Source: Bryobacterales bacterium
GTDB taxonomy: Bacteria; Acidobacteriota; Terriglobia; Bryobacterales; UBA6623
Assembly (NCBI GenBank): GCA_028819215.1
Contig: JAPPMG010000015.1
Coordinates: 60,647 to 124,646, forward strand
Length of the DNA stretch: 64,000 nt
Reading direction: 5' to 3'
The notes under the pieces are model-generated. The model was not told where the DNA came from. It saw only the letters and a program-made list of their open reading frames with translations, and made no database searches. The position numbers and the translations under genes are program-made. This document shows positions 36,736 to 45,136 of this stretch, piece by piece. The stretch's first letter is position 1. Each line of letters starts with the position of its first letter.

Positions 36736-37577
36736 TTCCAAGTCACCTCCATCGCGAAGAAGTGGTCGAAGACCTCGCGATTCGGGTGATTGGCATCGTT
36801 CGTTTCGGGGCTGCGGATGTAGAAATCAAGCTGCTGCAGCGCCGGATTTACAGCGCCGGCCTCGGATGTCTTGCTGTCCAGCGGGTAGTGTGCCACGAGG
36901 TTGCGGTCGCGCATGCCCTGCGTGACCATGAAGTGGATCTCGTAGTCGCTATAGAGCGGCTCGCCATTGAGCGTTGCCGAGCCCATGCCCCAGCCGGCGA
37001 CGTAGAGCAGGCTCTTGGGCCAGTTTGCATCGCCGCAGCCTGAATCGCCATGCTCGAAGAGGAAGGCGGCGATCCCTCCGTCTTGGCAAGGCGAGAACTC
37101 CTTGATCTCCTCGAGGTCGATGACGTACCTGCCCTCCGGCAGCTCAAGCTCGGCGCGGAACGTGCCCGTATTGGCGATCTCGTCGACATCAATCTCGGCC
37201 GTTCCCCCGACAGGGCGGAGCGTCTTGCCGTCATTGCCCATGTGGTCCCATGGGCTGGCGTCGTTCAGAGTTCCGACCTGGTAGATGCGTGCGCCGGAGA
37301 TAACGAAGCGTCCGTCGTAGAGGTCATGCTGCCCCGGCTCGTAAAGGCCCATCGCCGTGCCCGGCTGAGTGCGAGGCCCGCGCTCGGGCTCCTGCGTCGT
37401 CGCGGAATCCCCGGGAGCCTCGGCCGAGCAGCCAACCAGCGAGACAACAAGCAGAGCAGCGCTCACAGCAAGCGCGAGGCTTGCTGCACATCGGGAAGGG
37501 TCTCGGAGCGGAGCGAAATTGCGCCGTTCGGGTCCGAGACGGTGCGCGGTTGAAAGTGATTGACTGGTGCGCTGCAT
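36732..37577 (-). CDS. Lipoprotein of unknown function upstream of a sulfatase
   Basis: From ATG 37577, 281 residues with a clear lipobox SLVGC (Cys about 50) after LALAVSAALLVV, so it is anchored in a membrane. The mature part (GTAEIDVDEIANTGTFRAELELPEGRYVIDLEEIKEFSPCQDGGIAAFLFEHGDSGCGDANWPKS) looks like a beta-rich domain with four Cys that could form disulfides. I recognise no named family. Its stop overlaps the sulfatase start (GTGA), and the sulfatase's Shine-Dalgarno lies within its last codons, so the two are translationally coupled and probably act on the same substrate. Confidence 0.72.
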   Translation of the reverse strand: MQRTSQSLSTAHRLGPERRNFAPLRDPSRCAASLALAVSAALLVVSLVGCSAEAPGDSATTQEPERGPRTQPGTAMGLYEPGQHDLYDGRFVISGARIYQVGTLNDASPWDHMGNDGKTLRPVGGTAEIDVDEIANTGTFRAELELPEGRYVIDLEEIKEFSPCQDGGIAAFLFEHGDSGCGDANWPKSLLYVAGWGMGSATLNGEPLYSDYEIHFMVTQGMRDRNLVAHYPLDSKTSEAGAVNPALQQLDFYIRSPETNDANHPNREVFDHFFAMEVTWK

Positions 37578-37846
37578 ACGTGGAAGCCTAACACGGACGG
37601 CCCTGCGCACGGGCATCTAGAGCGAACAGCCCTTCCACAGGAACAGCGAGCAACGCGGAAGCGGATCCGGCTGCCCTCCGGCTCTCAGTCCGACTGGATT
37701 ACACAACTCGTCGAATCTCCGCGCCGAACAGGTGATGACGAGTGCGGGCTATGCCGGGCCTCGGTCACCCCACCGATCAATCTTCGATCAAGCGCATCGA
37801 AGAGCCCCCGCATGAGGGACATGCGAAGTTGGATGCACAGTCGGTC

Positions 37847-39064
37847 TCAGACCGATCGCGGAGCGGTCGGCTCGGCAAGCCGGGCGTCCACTGTTCGCAT
37901 GACGGCGTCTACCATGCCCTCGAGCCAAGCCTCCGCTTCCGCAGCATAGGTGTCGGCTATCTTCAGTGACGCCACGTAGCCTTCACCCGACGCCCTAGCC
38001 TCCCCGTAGGCTTGCAAGAACCGCGTCGGGGGAGGCTGCGCCTTGACCGGTTGCTGTAGCGTGTTCCGCAGGTCGGGCCAGCTTCGGACAAGCTGTCGAT
38101 GCTCAGATCGGATCCAGTTCGAAGAGGACGGCGCTCCGGCCTCGAGCTTGGCAACGATTTTGGCTAGCCGGTCGACGCGCTCTTGCGCCTGGACGCCGAC
38201 CCTCTTCATGGCGAATTCGTAGAGATGCCGTTCACGGAGTGGCGCGTGGGGCAGCCGCACTAGTTTGTACCAAGCCTCCAGCGCTCGGAGCGTGGCCACG
38301 AGTTTGGCGGTCACCCTGAACTGCCGCCTGAGGCTGCCGTAGGCCGTTCGATCGAAGTTCGGGATGCTAATGGCTCGATCATCGGTCGACACCAATGTGT
38401 TCGCGGGCACGTCCTTGCGGATCGTGCAGTTCGCCGCCGTGACTGCTCCCAAGCCCACTTCCAGAGGACCGACCAGACCACATGTCCCGCCGATGAAGAC
38501 CGGGTCGGACCGCAAGAGCACACCGCGAATACTGCCGAGCAAACTGCCCCACTTGTCGCCGCGCGGGTCGAAGTTGTAGTGAATCGCCCCCGAGCCGATT
38601 TCGGTGTGATCCTTGCGTGACGTTCCTCCGGTAAGGAAGAGGTCGCAGAAGTTGATCAGCGACCCCGCCACGCAGCAGGCTGTAAACGTGGTGTTCTTCA
38701 ACGCGACCGAGTGGGCGAGGTCAACTTCCTCCTCCAGCAGCGTTTCGGGGCGTATCTCGGCGAAGCCGCGAACCTTGACTCCGTTGAGCAGGGTTGCTCC
38801 CTGGTACAGCCCGGCACCCAACTCCGCATTGGGACCGATCTGGCAATCGCTCACTTCAGCATGGCCCGAAGTGCCGATCACCGCCCCAGCGGCGATGCTG
38901 AGATCCTTGCCGGACAGCGTGGCCTGTCGAATGACGGCCGTGGCTTCGATCGCGTCCAGGTCGACGTCAGCGCTGACGTACACGCGTTCAGGCCCCCACA
39001 CATCTACCCCTCTCCGCTGCAGGCTTTCCACCCGCGCGCGGTTGCCGCTATCGTCAAACGCCAT
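37847..39064 (-). CDS. Left-handed beta-helix (hexapeptide-repeat) protein
   Basis: From ATG 39064 (preceded by GAAG), 405 residues. The first half carries imperfect hexapeptide repeats (VYVSADVDLDAIEATAVIRQATLSGKDLSIAAGAVIGTSGHAEVSDCQIGPNAELGAGLYQGATLLNGVKV), the fold of LpxA/GlmU-type acyl- and nucleotidyl-transferases. The middle segment GGTSRKDHTEIGSGAIHYNFDPRGDKWGSLLGSIRGVLLRSDPVFIGGTCGLVGP resembles uncharacterised sugar-nucleotide-transferase relatives. The second half is helical. No catalytic His in the LpxA register can be assigned. It is divergent from lpxA (173 nt apart), so a role in surface glycan or lipid A assembly is possible but unproven. Confidence 0.78.
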   Translation of the reverse strand: MAFDDSGNRARVESLQRRGVDVWGPERVYVSADVDLDAIEATAVIRQATLSGKDLSIAAGAVIGTSGHAEVSDCQIGPNAELGAGLYQGATLLNGVKVRGFAEIRPETLLEEEVDLAHSVALKNTTFTACCVAGSLINFCDLFLTGGTSRKDHTEIGSGAIHYNFDPRGDKWGSLLGSIRGVLLRSDPVFIGGTCGLVGPLEVGLGAVTAANCTIRKDVPANTLVSTDDRAISIPNFDRTAYGSLRRQFRVTAKLVATLRALEAWYKLVRLPHAPLRERHLYEFAMKRVGVQAQERVDRLAKIVAKLEAGAPSSSNWIRSEHRQLVRSWPDLRNTLQQPVKAQPPPTRFLQAYGEARASGEGYVASLKIADTYAAEAEAWLEGMVDAVMRTVDARLAEPTAPRSV

Positions 39065-39237
39065 CTTCAAACTAGTGTGGCATGGCGTCCCAATTCTCCC
39101 CGCAGGGCGCGTCGGCGCTGGAGATCGAGTCGCCGACAGGCTGGGTAGACATACCCGCGTTGGCTGTGTGAAGATCGTCTTGCAGACAGGCCCGCAGCGA
39201 AGTTTCCGGGGCCCGTTGCGCCACCCTCCGAGAATCC

Positions 39238-40056
39238 ATGGCAGCGGTCCATCCCTCGGCCAAGATCGCATCCACGGCGCGGATCGCTCCCAGCGCGGAG
39301 ATTGGCGCCGGGAGCGTGATCGGCGAGTACTGCATTGTTGAGGACGACGTGCTGATAGGCGCCCGCTGTCGAATCGATTCGCATGCGGTCGTGAAGCGCT
39401 GGACGACCTTGGGCGATGACAACGTGTTGTCGGCTGGCGTGGTGCTGGGGTCGGATCCGCTGGACAAGGCCTTCACGGGAGAGCGTTCCTACTTGAGGAT
39501 CGGCAACCGCAACACCATCCGAGAGCACTTCACCGTTTCTCGCGGCACGGAGCCGGAGTCCGAAACTGTCATCGGCGACGGCAATTTCATCATGACTTCC
39601 GGGCACATAGCCCACAACTGCCGGATAGGCAACGAGACCGTGATCGCCAGCACGACGCTGATCTCCGGATATGTTGAAATCGAAGACCGGGCCTTTGTGT
39701 CTGGAGGGATCGGTGTCCAGCAACATGTGCGCATCGGCGAACTGGCAATGGTCGGGGGCATGACCAGGGTGAATCAGGACGTGACGCCGTACTTGACACA
39801 TGTCGGGCCGACGATGGCCGTGCACGGATTGAACCTTGTGGGCCTGCGGCGCGCTGGGCTAGTGGCGGAAGAAATCGACCGGATTCGCGCAGCGTATCGG
39901 ATTCTGTTCCGGTCTGCACTACCGCTCGACGAGGCGCTGGAGAAGGTGGAGACTGAGGTCGCGGGGCGGCATGCCCGCCACATGGTTGAGTTCATCCGCG
40001 CGTCCAAGCGCGGAGTCTGCCGCCGCAAAGGGCGGACAAAGGAAGAGGACTACTGA
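39238..40056 (+). CDS. lpxA: Acyl-ACP:UDP-N-acetylglucosamine O-acyltransferase LpxA
   Basis: LpxA transfers a 3-hydroxyacyl chain onto UDP-GlcNAc, the first step of lipid A synthesis. The 272-residue protein (E. coli has 262) has hexapeptide coils from residue 3 (VHPSAKIASTARIAPSAEIGAGSVIGEYCIVED). GHIAHNCRIG at 122-131 matches the catalytic AHxxH segment, with His126 the likely general base, and GLNLVGLRRAGL begins the helical C-terminus. It occurs without lpxD, fabZ or lpxB beside it. It overlaps the VOC gene by one base (TGATG) and is divergent from another beta-helix gene. Confidence 0.93.
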   Translation: MAAVHPSAKIASTARIAPSAEIGAGSVIGEYCIVEDDVLIGARCRIDSHAVVKRWTTLGDDNVLSAGVVLGSDPLDKAFTGERSYLRIGNRNTIREHFTVSRGTEPESETVIGDGNFIMTSGHIAHNCRIGNETVIASTTLISGYVEIEDRAFVSGGIGVQQHVRIGELAMVGGMTRVNQDVTPYLTHVGPTMAVHGLNLVGLRRAGLVAEEIDRIRAAYRILFRSALPLDEALEKVETEVAGRHARHMVEFIRASKRGVCRRKGRTKEEDY

Positions 40057-40427
40057 TGTACAACGGAATCGAGCACACGGCCATCGCCACCAAGGATCCT
40101 GAAGCCTTGGCGGGCTGGTACGAGCAAAACTTGGATATGCCGATCGTCCACCGCTATGGCGGCAACGTCTTCGTGCGGGCGAACGACGGCACCATGCTGG
40201 AGATGATCCCGTCCGAGGGGGAGGGGGTCGAGACTGGGATGCGGACTCCCGGAATTCGCCACTTGGCCATCAAGGCCGATGACTTCGACGAGGGCGTCAA
40301 GGACTTGGAAGGCAAGGGCATCGAGATCGTCCAATTCGTCGAGGCCGGCCCCAACAGGCTGGCGTTCTTCTTGGATCCGGAAGGCAACATCCTTCACCTG
40401 ATCGATCGCGGCGACACGCCGATCTAG
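40056..40427 (+). CDS. VOC (glyoxalase/bleomycin-resistance) family protein
   Basis: A 123-residue protein with one vicinal-oxygen-chelate fold: GIEHTAIATKDPEALAGWYEQNLDMP, VRANDGTMLEMIPSEG, GIRHLAIKADDFDEGVKDLEGKG and AFFLDPEGNILHLIDR. Possible metal ligands are His6, Glu50, His73 and Glu116. VOC proteins include lyases, dioxygenases and epimerases, so the reaction cannot be stated. The start shares a base with the lpxA stop, so it is co-translated, though a functional link to lipid A is not evident. Confidence 0.85.
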   Translation: MYNGIEHTAIATKDPEALAGWYEQNLDMPIVHRYGGNVFVRANDGTMLEMIPSEGEGVETGMRTPGIRHLAIKADDFDEGVKDLEGKGIEIVQFVEAGPNRLAFFLDPEGNILHLIDRGDTPI

Positions 40428-40501
40428 TGCCCGCGCTTGAGGCGAATCCGCGCCGCGACCGCTGCGGCGCAGGGTGCCCGCTTGCACCGCCTTGGCCGGG
40501 C

Positions 40502-41719
40502 CTACCAGTTTGTAATCGACCCGTCCGGCCGCTCCAGCAAGCGGATCGGCTGCGAGCGCTCTGTAACTTCAAATTCGAGCTGTGCGCGGCTCGCATCGAA
40601 CTCCACGCCGAGGCCCGGCCGGCTGTTGGGCCACATCTTGCCGTTGCGGAAGTCGTAGTGGACTGGCAGGTGCGGATGCACCTTGGCGTCCTTGCCCGTC
40701 ATTTCCATGATCACGGGACCCGGCAGTGCAGCGCAGCAGTGTACGAGCGCAGCTTCCGAAACCGGTCCGGTGAAGTGCGGGATCAGTCCGACATAGTGGG
40801 TCTCGCACAGCGCTGCGAGCTTCATGAACTCGGTGATGCCGCCACAATTGGGGATTGACACGCGCGAATAGTCGATCAGCTGATTCTCGATCAACACGTT
40901 GGCATCCCAGCGGTCCCCGAAATGTTCCCCGACTGCGATCGGAACCTTAACCATCGGGCGGAGCGTCCGGTAGACCTCCGGGTTTTCCGAGCGCACCAGA
41001 TCTTCGCAGAAGATCGGGCGCAACGGCTCGAGCAGGGACGACAGCCGCACCGCGTCCGGCAGATCGAATCGGGTGTGGTAGTCGATGGCCCAGTCTCCGT
41101 CTTCGCCGACGCCTTCGCGGATCTCCCGGCACATGGCAAACGTCTCGTCGACGGCTTGGCGATGGCGGTACGGCTCTTGGCCGCCGGAACCGGACCCGCC
41201 CGTCCGAAAGGCGCGGAAGCCCGCCTCGATACAGGCCCGGGCGGTTTCACGCAGCGAGCCGGCACTGGGAAAGCCCGTCGAGTAGCATTCGACGTGCTCG
41301 CGCGTGAGTCCGCCGAGCAGATGCCAGATCGGCACGTCCAGAGCCTTCCCCTTGATGTCCCACAAGGCCAGGTCGAGGGCTCCGAGCGCATGGATCTTCT
41401 CGCGTCCGGGTGGATAGAAGTAGCCCCGGTACATCAGCTGCCACAAGTGTTCAGTGCGAAACGGGCTCTCGCCGATCAGGAGGCCGGCCAGTTGCTCGAC
41501 GGTGTCCGGGGAGCCGCCCTCGCCGATGCCAGTGATGCCGGCGTCCGTCTCGACGGTGACGATGTGACCGCTCTGGTTGAAGATCGGACGAGAGTCCGAG
41601 ACACGGAAAAAGCGGATCCGCGTGATCTTGGCCCCGGGCAACGAAGCTCGCGCAGGTGGCGGGAGGATAGGTGCCGCCAAGCCCAACAGAGAGTAACGGA
41701 ACAAGTCGCGGCGTCGCAT
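40502..41719 (-). CDS. Tat-exported enolase-superfamily sugar-acid dehydratase
   Basis: A 405-residue mandelate racemase/muconate lactonising enzyme relative. A twin-arginine signal (MRRRDLFRYSLLGLAAP) precedes the N-terminal capping domain. In the barrel are ALDLALWDIKGKALDVPIWHLLGG, DYHTRFDLPDAVRL (Asp and His near 215), CEDLVRSENPEVY (Glu near 241) and VGEHFGDRW (Glu near 268), the usual three metal ligands. Members dehydrate sugar acids such as mannonate, gluconate or galactonate. The substrate is not certain. Export is unusual for this cytosolic family and fits with an extracytoplasmic sugar pathway. A second such gene lies at 42934. Confidence 0.87.
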   Translation of the reverse strand: MRRRDLFRYSLLGLAAPILPPPARASLPGAKITRIRFFRVSDSRPIFNQSGHIVTVETDAGITGIGEGGSPDTVEQLAGLLIGESPFRTEHLWQLMYRGYFYPPGREKIHALGALDLALWDIKGKALDVPIWHLLGGLTREHVECYSTGFPSAGSLRETARACIEAGFRAFRTGGSGSGGQEPYRHRQAVDETFAMCREIREGVGEDGDWAIDYHTRFDLPDAVRLSSLLEPLRPIFCEDLVRSENPEVYRTLRPMVKVPIAVGEHFGDRWDANVLIENQLIDYSRVSIPNCGGITEFMKLAALCETHYVGLIPHFTGPVSEAALVHCCAALPGPVIMEMTGKDAKVHPHLPVHYDFRNGKMWPNSRPGLGVEFDASRAQLEFEVTERSQPIRLLERPDGSITNW

Positions 41720-41795
41720 GGCGGATCGAATTATACGAGAATCTGGCGGGCGCTCCCCTGTAGGAGTGAGACGGGATCGTCGTCCCAGTCTGCGC

Positions 41796-41801
41796 TAATC
41801 T
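41796..41801 (+). promoter_or_regulatory. -10 box of the aldose epimerase gene
   Basis: TAATCT ends seven bases before GTG 41809, with no Shine-Dalgarno between, so the mRNA would be essentially leaderless. No clear -35 is seen, and the box matches the consensus at only four of six positions. Confidence 0.35.
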
Positions 41802-41808
41802 GTTCGGC

Positions 41809-42882
41809 GTGCGAATTGCTTGGGCCGGGCTACTGTTGTTCGTGGGATGTGTGGAAGAGGTTCCGCCGCTTCCCTATGTCGTCGAGCGCGCTGCGAGCGT
41901 GGATGCCTCCGCCGTCGAACTGATCGTTCTACGGGACGAGGCGGGTGGCATTGAGGCGGCGGTCGCCCCTGCGAAGGGTGGGGAGCTCAGCGGGCTGAGA
42001 GTCCGGCACGACGGGCAGTGGATCGAGACTCTGCAACTTGCGCGGGACTACGCTCCGCGTGAGGGGTTCGCCGGCAAAGGACCCTTCCTATGGCCAGCTA
42101 CCGGCCGGAATTTCCCGCCCGACTTGGAGGAGCGACGCCAGGAGGGCGAAGCATTCGACGCCGGCGCGTACGAGCATGGCGGCGTGCGCCGCAGCATGCC
42201 GATCCACGGGTTCGCGCGGGATCTTCCCTGGACGCTGGAGGAGACCTCCGCGACGCAAGAGATGGCGCGGGTTCTGTTGAGCCTGGGCGACAATCCGGCG
42301 ACCCGCGAAATGTACCCGTTCGGATTCAGGTGCTCGGTCGAGTATGTCGTATCTGGCGGCACGCTGACCCTGCGCTATGTGGTGCGAGCGAGCGCGCAGA
42401 ACCCGGAGCCGATGTTTTTCTCGATCGGCAACCACATCACTTTCGTCGCGCCACTGCTGGAGGGCAGCGACCCGGACGAGATGGTGCTGGCGACTCCGGC
42501 CACGCTCGAACTGCTGAAGACTGACTACGGCATCCCGACTGGGGAGACCCGGCCGGCTGCGTTTGCCGGTGGCATGCGCCTTGGCGAATACCCGCCCTTG
42601 GTGCCGACATCCCTGAGCGGCTATCCCGACGGGGCAGACCCCCACATCGAGTACGGCGATCCGGCAGGCCTCACGATTCGGATCTCCCACCGCGCCGACC
42701 GCATCCCGGAGCAGCCGGTGATCCTGTTCAATCTTTGGGGCGATGTTCGCAACGGCTTCTTTAGCCCCGAGCCTTGGGTCGGCCTGCAGAACTCTCTAGT
42801 ACAACGCCAAGGCTTGGTATTCGTGGACCCAGGCGAGGAATTCGTGTGGATCATACGGATCGAGCACGAATCGAGTCCCTAG
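41809..42882 (+). CDS. Aldose 1-epimerase-like lipoprotein
   Basis: A 357-residue protein with a strong lipobox (LLLFVGC, Cys14), so membrane-anchored. Aldose-epimerase landmarks: GGELSGLRV (about 57-65), FLWPATGRNFP, the SMPIHGFARDLPW segment with the family's first His, and MFFSIGNHITF with the second. PWVGLQNSL near the C-terminus may hold the loop normally bearing the catalytic Glu, here not obvious. The class interconverts alpha and beta anomers of hexoses. With the two Tat-exported dehydratases nearby, it suggests sugar processing in the periplasm or on the surface. GTG 41809 is supported by the -10 box seven bases upstream. Confidence 0.82.
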   Translation: MRIAWAGLLLFVGCVEEVPPLPYVVERAASVDASAVELIVLRDEAGGIEAAVAPAKGGELSGLRVRHDGQWIETLQLARDYAPREGFAGKGPFLWPATGRNFPPDLEERRQEGEAFDAGAYEHGGVRRSMPIHGFARDLPWTLEETSATQEMARVLLSLGDNPATREMYPFGFRCSVEYVVSGGTLTLRYVVRASAQNPEPMFFSIGNHITFVAPLLEGSDPDEMVLATPATLELLKTDYGIPTGETRPAAFAGGMRLGEYPPLVPTSLSGYPDGADPHIEYGDPAGLTIRISHRADRIPEQPVILFNLWGDVRNGFFSPEPWVGLQNSLVQRQGLVFVDPGEEFVWIIRIEHESSP

Positions 42883-42933
42883 CAGTAGTTCCATCGGGGC
42901 CTCGGGCACGCGCGAGCTTCCGGGGCAGCGGGA

Positions 42934-44274
42934 CTAGTATGCCCAGGGCGTGTCGTCGGCCCTGCGGATGGTTGGGCGAAGCCTGCGCTTATACGGGCGC
43001 TTGCGGGCCTCGTCTTCGTTCACGTCGATCCCGAGGCCGGGCATGTCATGGATGCTGATGTAGCCGTCTTCAAATACGGGACTCGCTGAGAAGACCGCCC
43101 TTACGCCGTCCCCCCAGCCCACCGCGAATTCTTGGATCCCGAAATTCGGAACCGAGTAGCTGACGTGGCAGTGCGCCATGTGCGAGACCGGCGAGATATT
43201 GCCTGGCCCGTGAAACGCGGTCTCGATGCCGTAAGGCTCGCAGAGCGCTGCGACCTTGCGCAGAGTCGAGATCCCGCCGACGTGGGCGATATCGTGGCGG
43301 GCGTAGTCGATCAGGTGGTCGGTGATCAGTTGCAGGCCCTCCCAAGCGCCTGTGTAGACCTCTCCCATGGCGAGCGGTGTGCTGCACTGCTGGCGGATGA
43401 TGGCGTAGGTGTCGAGGTGCTCGGGGCGCAGCACGTCCTCTAGGTAGAACAGGTCGTATTCCTCTAGGGCCTTGGCGAGCCGGATTGCTTGGCTGGGCGT
43501 GACGCGCTCGTGAACGTCGTGCAACAGACCGACTTGATCTCCGACGGTCTTCCGCAGATGGGCGAACAGCTTGGGCAGGATTCGGACGTACGGCTCGGGC
43601 TCCCAGAGTTGCGACGGCGGCACGCCGCGGTCGTAGGCTGCCTGCGTTTCAGCTTGGACTCGCTCGGACGATGGCACGGCGTAGCCAGACTCCGCTCCGG
43701 GAGCGGCGACTTGTACCTTGACCACCTTGTAGCCTCGCTCCATCAGGGCCCGAGCCCCGTCTTCGACTTCTTCGATAGAAGCGCCGCCAGCGCTGCGATA
43801 CGTCAGCAGGCGCTCGCGCATCTTGCCGCCCAGCAACTCGTATACCGGTAGGCCGGCGACCTTGCCCTTGATGTCCCACAACGCCATGTCGATGCCGCTC
43901 ATGGCCGACATGTGGACCGAGCCGGACCGATAGTACGGCAGGTGGTACAGGGTCTGCCAGAGGTTGCCGATCTGCATCGGGTCTCGGCCGATCAGGGCTG
44001 GAGCGAGATGCTCCTCGAGCATCGTCGCCACAGCCATCTCGCTGCCCGAGCAGGTGGCGTCCCCCCATCCGTACAGGCCGGGTTCGCTGGTCGTGATCTT
44101 GACGAGCACGTAGTTGCCTAGGGGGCGCTCGTCAGGGTTGGTGACCACGACGTCGACGGCTTCGATTCGAAGGTTCTTCGGCGTCCGATTCGCATCAAAC
44201 TGTGCCGCTAGCGGAGTCGTTGCGAGAACCGGCAACGCCAGGAAGCTGCGGCGGTCGAGAACGGGTGCTGACAT
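42934..44274 (-). CDS. Tat-exported ManD/RspA-like sugar-acid dehydratase
   Basis: A 446-residue enolase-superfamily protein. The N-terminus (LDRRSFLALPVLATTPLAAQ) is a twin-arginine signal. Motifs match the D-mannonate dehydratase/RspA branch: LYHLPYYRSGSVHMSAMSGIDMALWDIKGKVAGLPVYELLGG, the LLHDVHERVTP barrel strand with Asp/His, FYLEDVLRPE (Glu) and LAMGEVYTG (Glu) as metal ligands, and RHDIAHVGGIS. ManD converts mannonate to 2-keto-3-deoxygluconate; some RspA-like members have little activity. Substrate and export role are inference. It is the second dehydratase of this region and is divergent from the ROK gene. Confidence 0.88.
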   Translation of the reverse strand: MSAPVLDRRSFLALPVLATTPLAAQFDANRTPKNLRIEAVDVVVTNPDERPLGNYVLVKITTSEPGLYGWGDATCSGSEMAVATMLEEHLAPALIGRDPMQIGNLWQTLYHLPYYRSGSVHMSAMSGIDMALWDIKGKVAGLPVYELLGGKMRERLLTYRSAGGASIEEVEDGARALMERGYKVVKVQVAAPGAESGYAVPSSERVQAETQAAYDRGVPPSQLWEPEPYVRILPKLFAHLRKTVGDQVGLLHDVHERVTPSQAIRLAKALEEYDLFYLEDVLRPEHLDTYAIIRQQCSTPLAMGEVYTGAWEGLQLITDHLIDYARHDIAHVGGISTLRKVAALCEPYGIETAFHGPGNISPVSHMAHCHVSYSVPNFGIQEFAVGWGDGVRAVFSASPVFEDGYISIHDMPGLGIDVNEDEARKRPYKRRLRPTIRRADDTPWAY

Positions 44275-44404
44275 GGGAGGCCTCGCTGCCTCATGCTAGC
44301 GCAGGAACCTGCGCCCCAAGCGATCAAGTTCGACGCGAGGAGGCGCCCGCAGATTCTAGTCGGCGCGCTGGCGATTGGTAAAATTAGTGTGAGAAACCGA
44401 GCCG

Positions 44405-45136
44405 ATGACGCGCGGTGAACTGGCATCCGGCCCGAGGACGCTGGCCATTGACATCGGCGGATCGGGCCTCAAGATGATGGTTCTCGGCCCGGGCGGGGAG
44501 CCGATCAATGAGCGGCTCCGCGAGCGCACGCCCGGCCTGCCCACGCCCAGCGAGATCCTGCCTATATTGGAGCGCATGGTTGCTGCCCAGCCGCCGTTTG
44601 ACCGAGTCGCAGCCGGCTTCCCGGGCGTTGTGTCAAACGGTGTCACCATGACCGCCGTGAACCTGCACGAGGACTGGGTCGGGCTCGACTTCGCCGCGGT
44701 CCTGGAGCGGATGACCGGCACTCCGACTCGCGTCGCAAATGACGCTGACGTGCAGGGCTTGGCCGTGATCGACGGGGTCGGCGTCGAGTTGGTGCTGACG
44801 CTGGGTACCGGTCTGGGGTCAGGGCTATACGTGGACTGCAAGCTGGTGCCCAATCTCGAGATCGCGCATCACGTGTACCGCAAGGGGAACACGTACGAGG
44901 ATGTGCTCGGAAGCGCAGCGCTCGAACGGCTGGGGCGCGAGAAGTGGAGTCGTCATTTGGAACGTGCCGTGCGACAGCTTCAGGCGGCGTTCAACTACCG
45001 GCGGCTGTTCCTCGGCGGCGGCAACTCGCGCAAGGCGGAGCAGGCCGACCTCCCCGACAACGTGTGCATAGTGTCCAATCGGGCGGGTCTGCTCGGCTGT
45101 ATCCATCTTTGGGACTCTGTCGGCGGCATGTGCTAG
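44405..45136 (+). CDS. ROK-family sugar kinase (polyphosphate-glucokinase-like)
   Basis: A 243-residue cytoplasmic protein with the ASKHA/ROK motifs: nucleotide-binding AIDIGGSGLK (about 14-23), FPGVV, NDADVQG (Asp as catalytic base region) and TLGTGLGSG. EIAHHVYRKGNTYEDVLG replaces the usual zinc-finger of glucokinases, and together with short length this resembles polyphosphate glucokinases. It would phosphorylate glucose or a related sugar using polyphosphate or ATP. A TAAAAT box at 44379-44384 may be its promoter. It is followed by, and overlaps by four bases the end of, the convergent apbE gene. Confidence 0.86.
   Translation: MTRGELASGPRTLAIDIGGSGLKMMVLGPGGEPINERLRERTPGLPTPSEILPILERMVAAQPPFDRVAAGFPGVVSNGVTMTAVNLHEDWVGLDFAAVLERMTGTPTRVANDADVQGLAVIDGVGVELVLTLGTGLGSGLYVDCKLVPNLEIAHHVYRKGNTYEDVLGSAALERLGREKWSRHLERAVRQLQAAFNYRRLFLGGGNSRKAEQADLPDNVCIVSNRAGLLGCIHLWDSVGGMC

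Noticed and set aside
40922..41923. 333-residue plus-strand open frame
   Set aside because: Mostly the reverse of the Tat-exported dehydratase gene; no recognisable fold.
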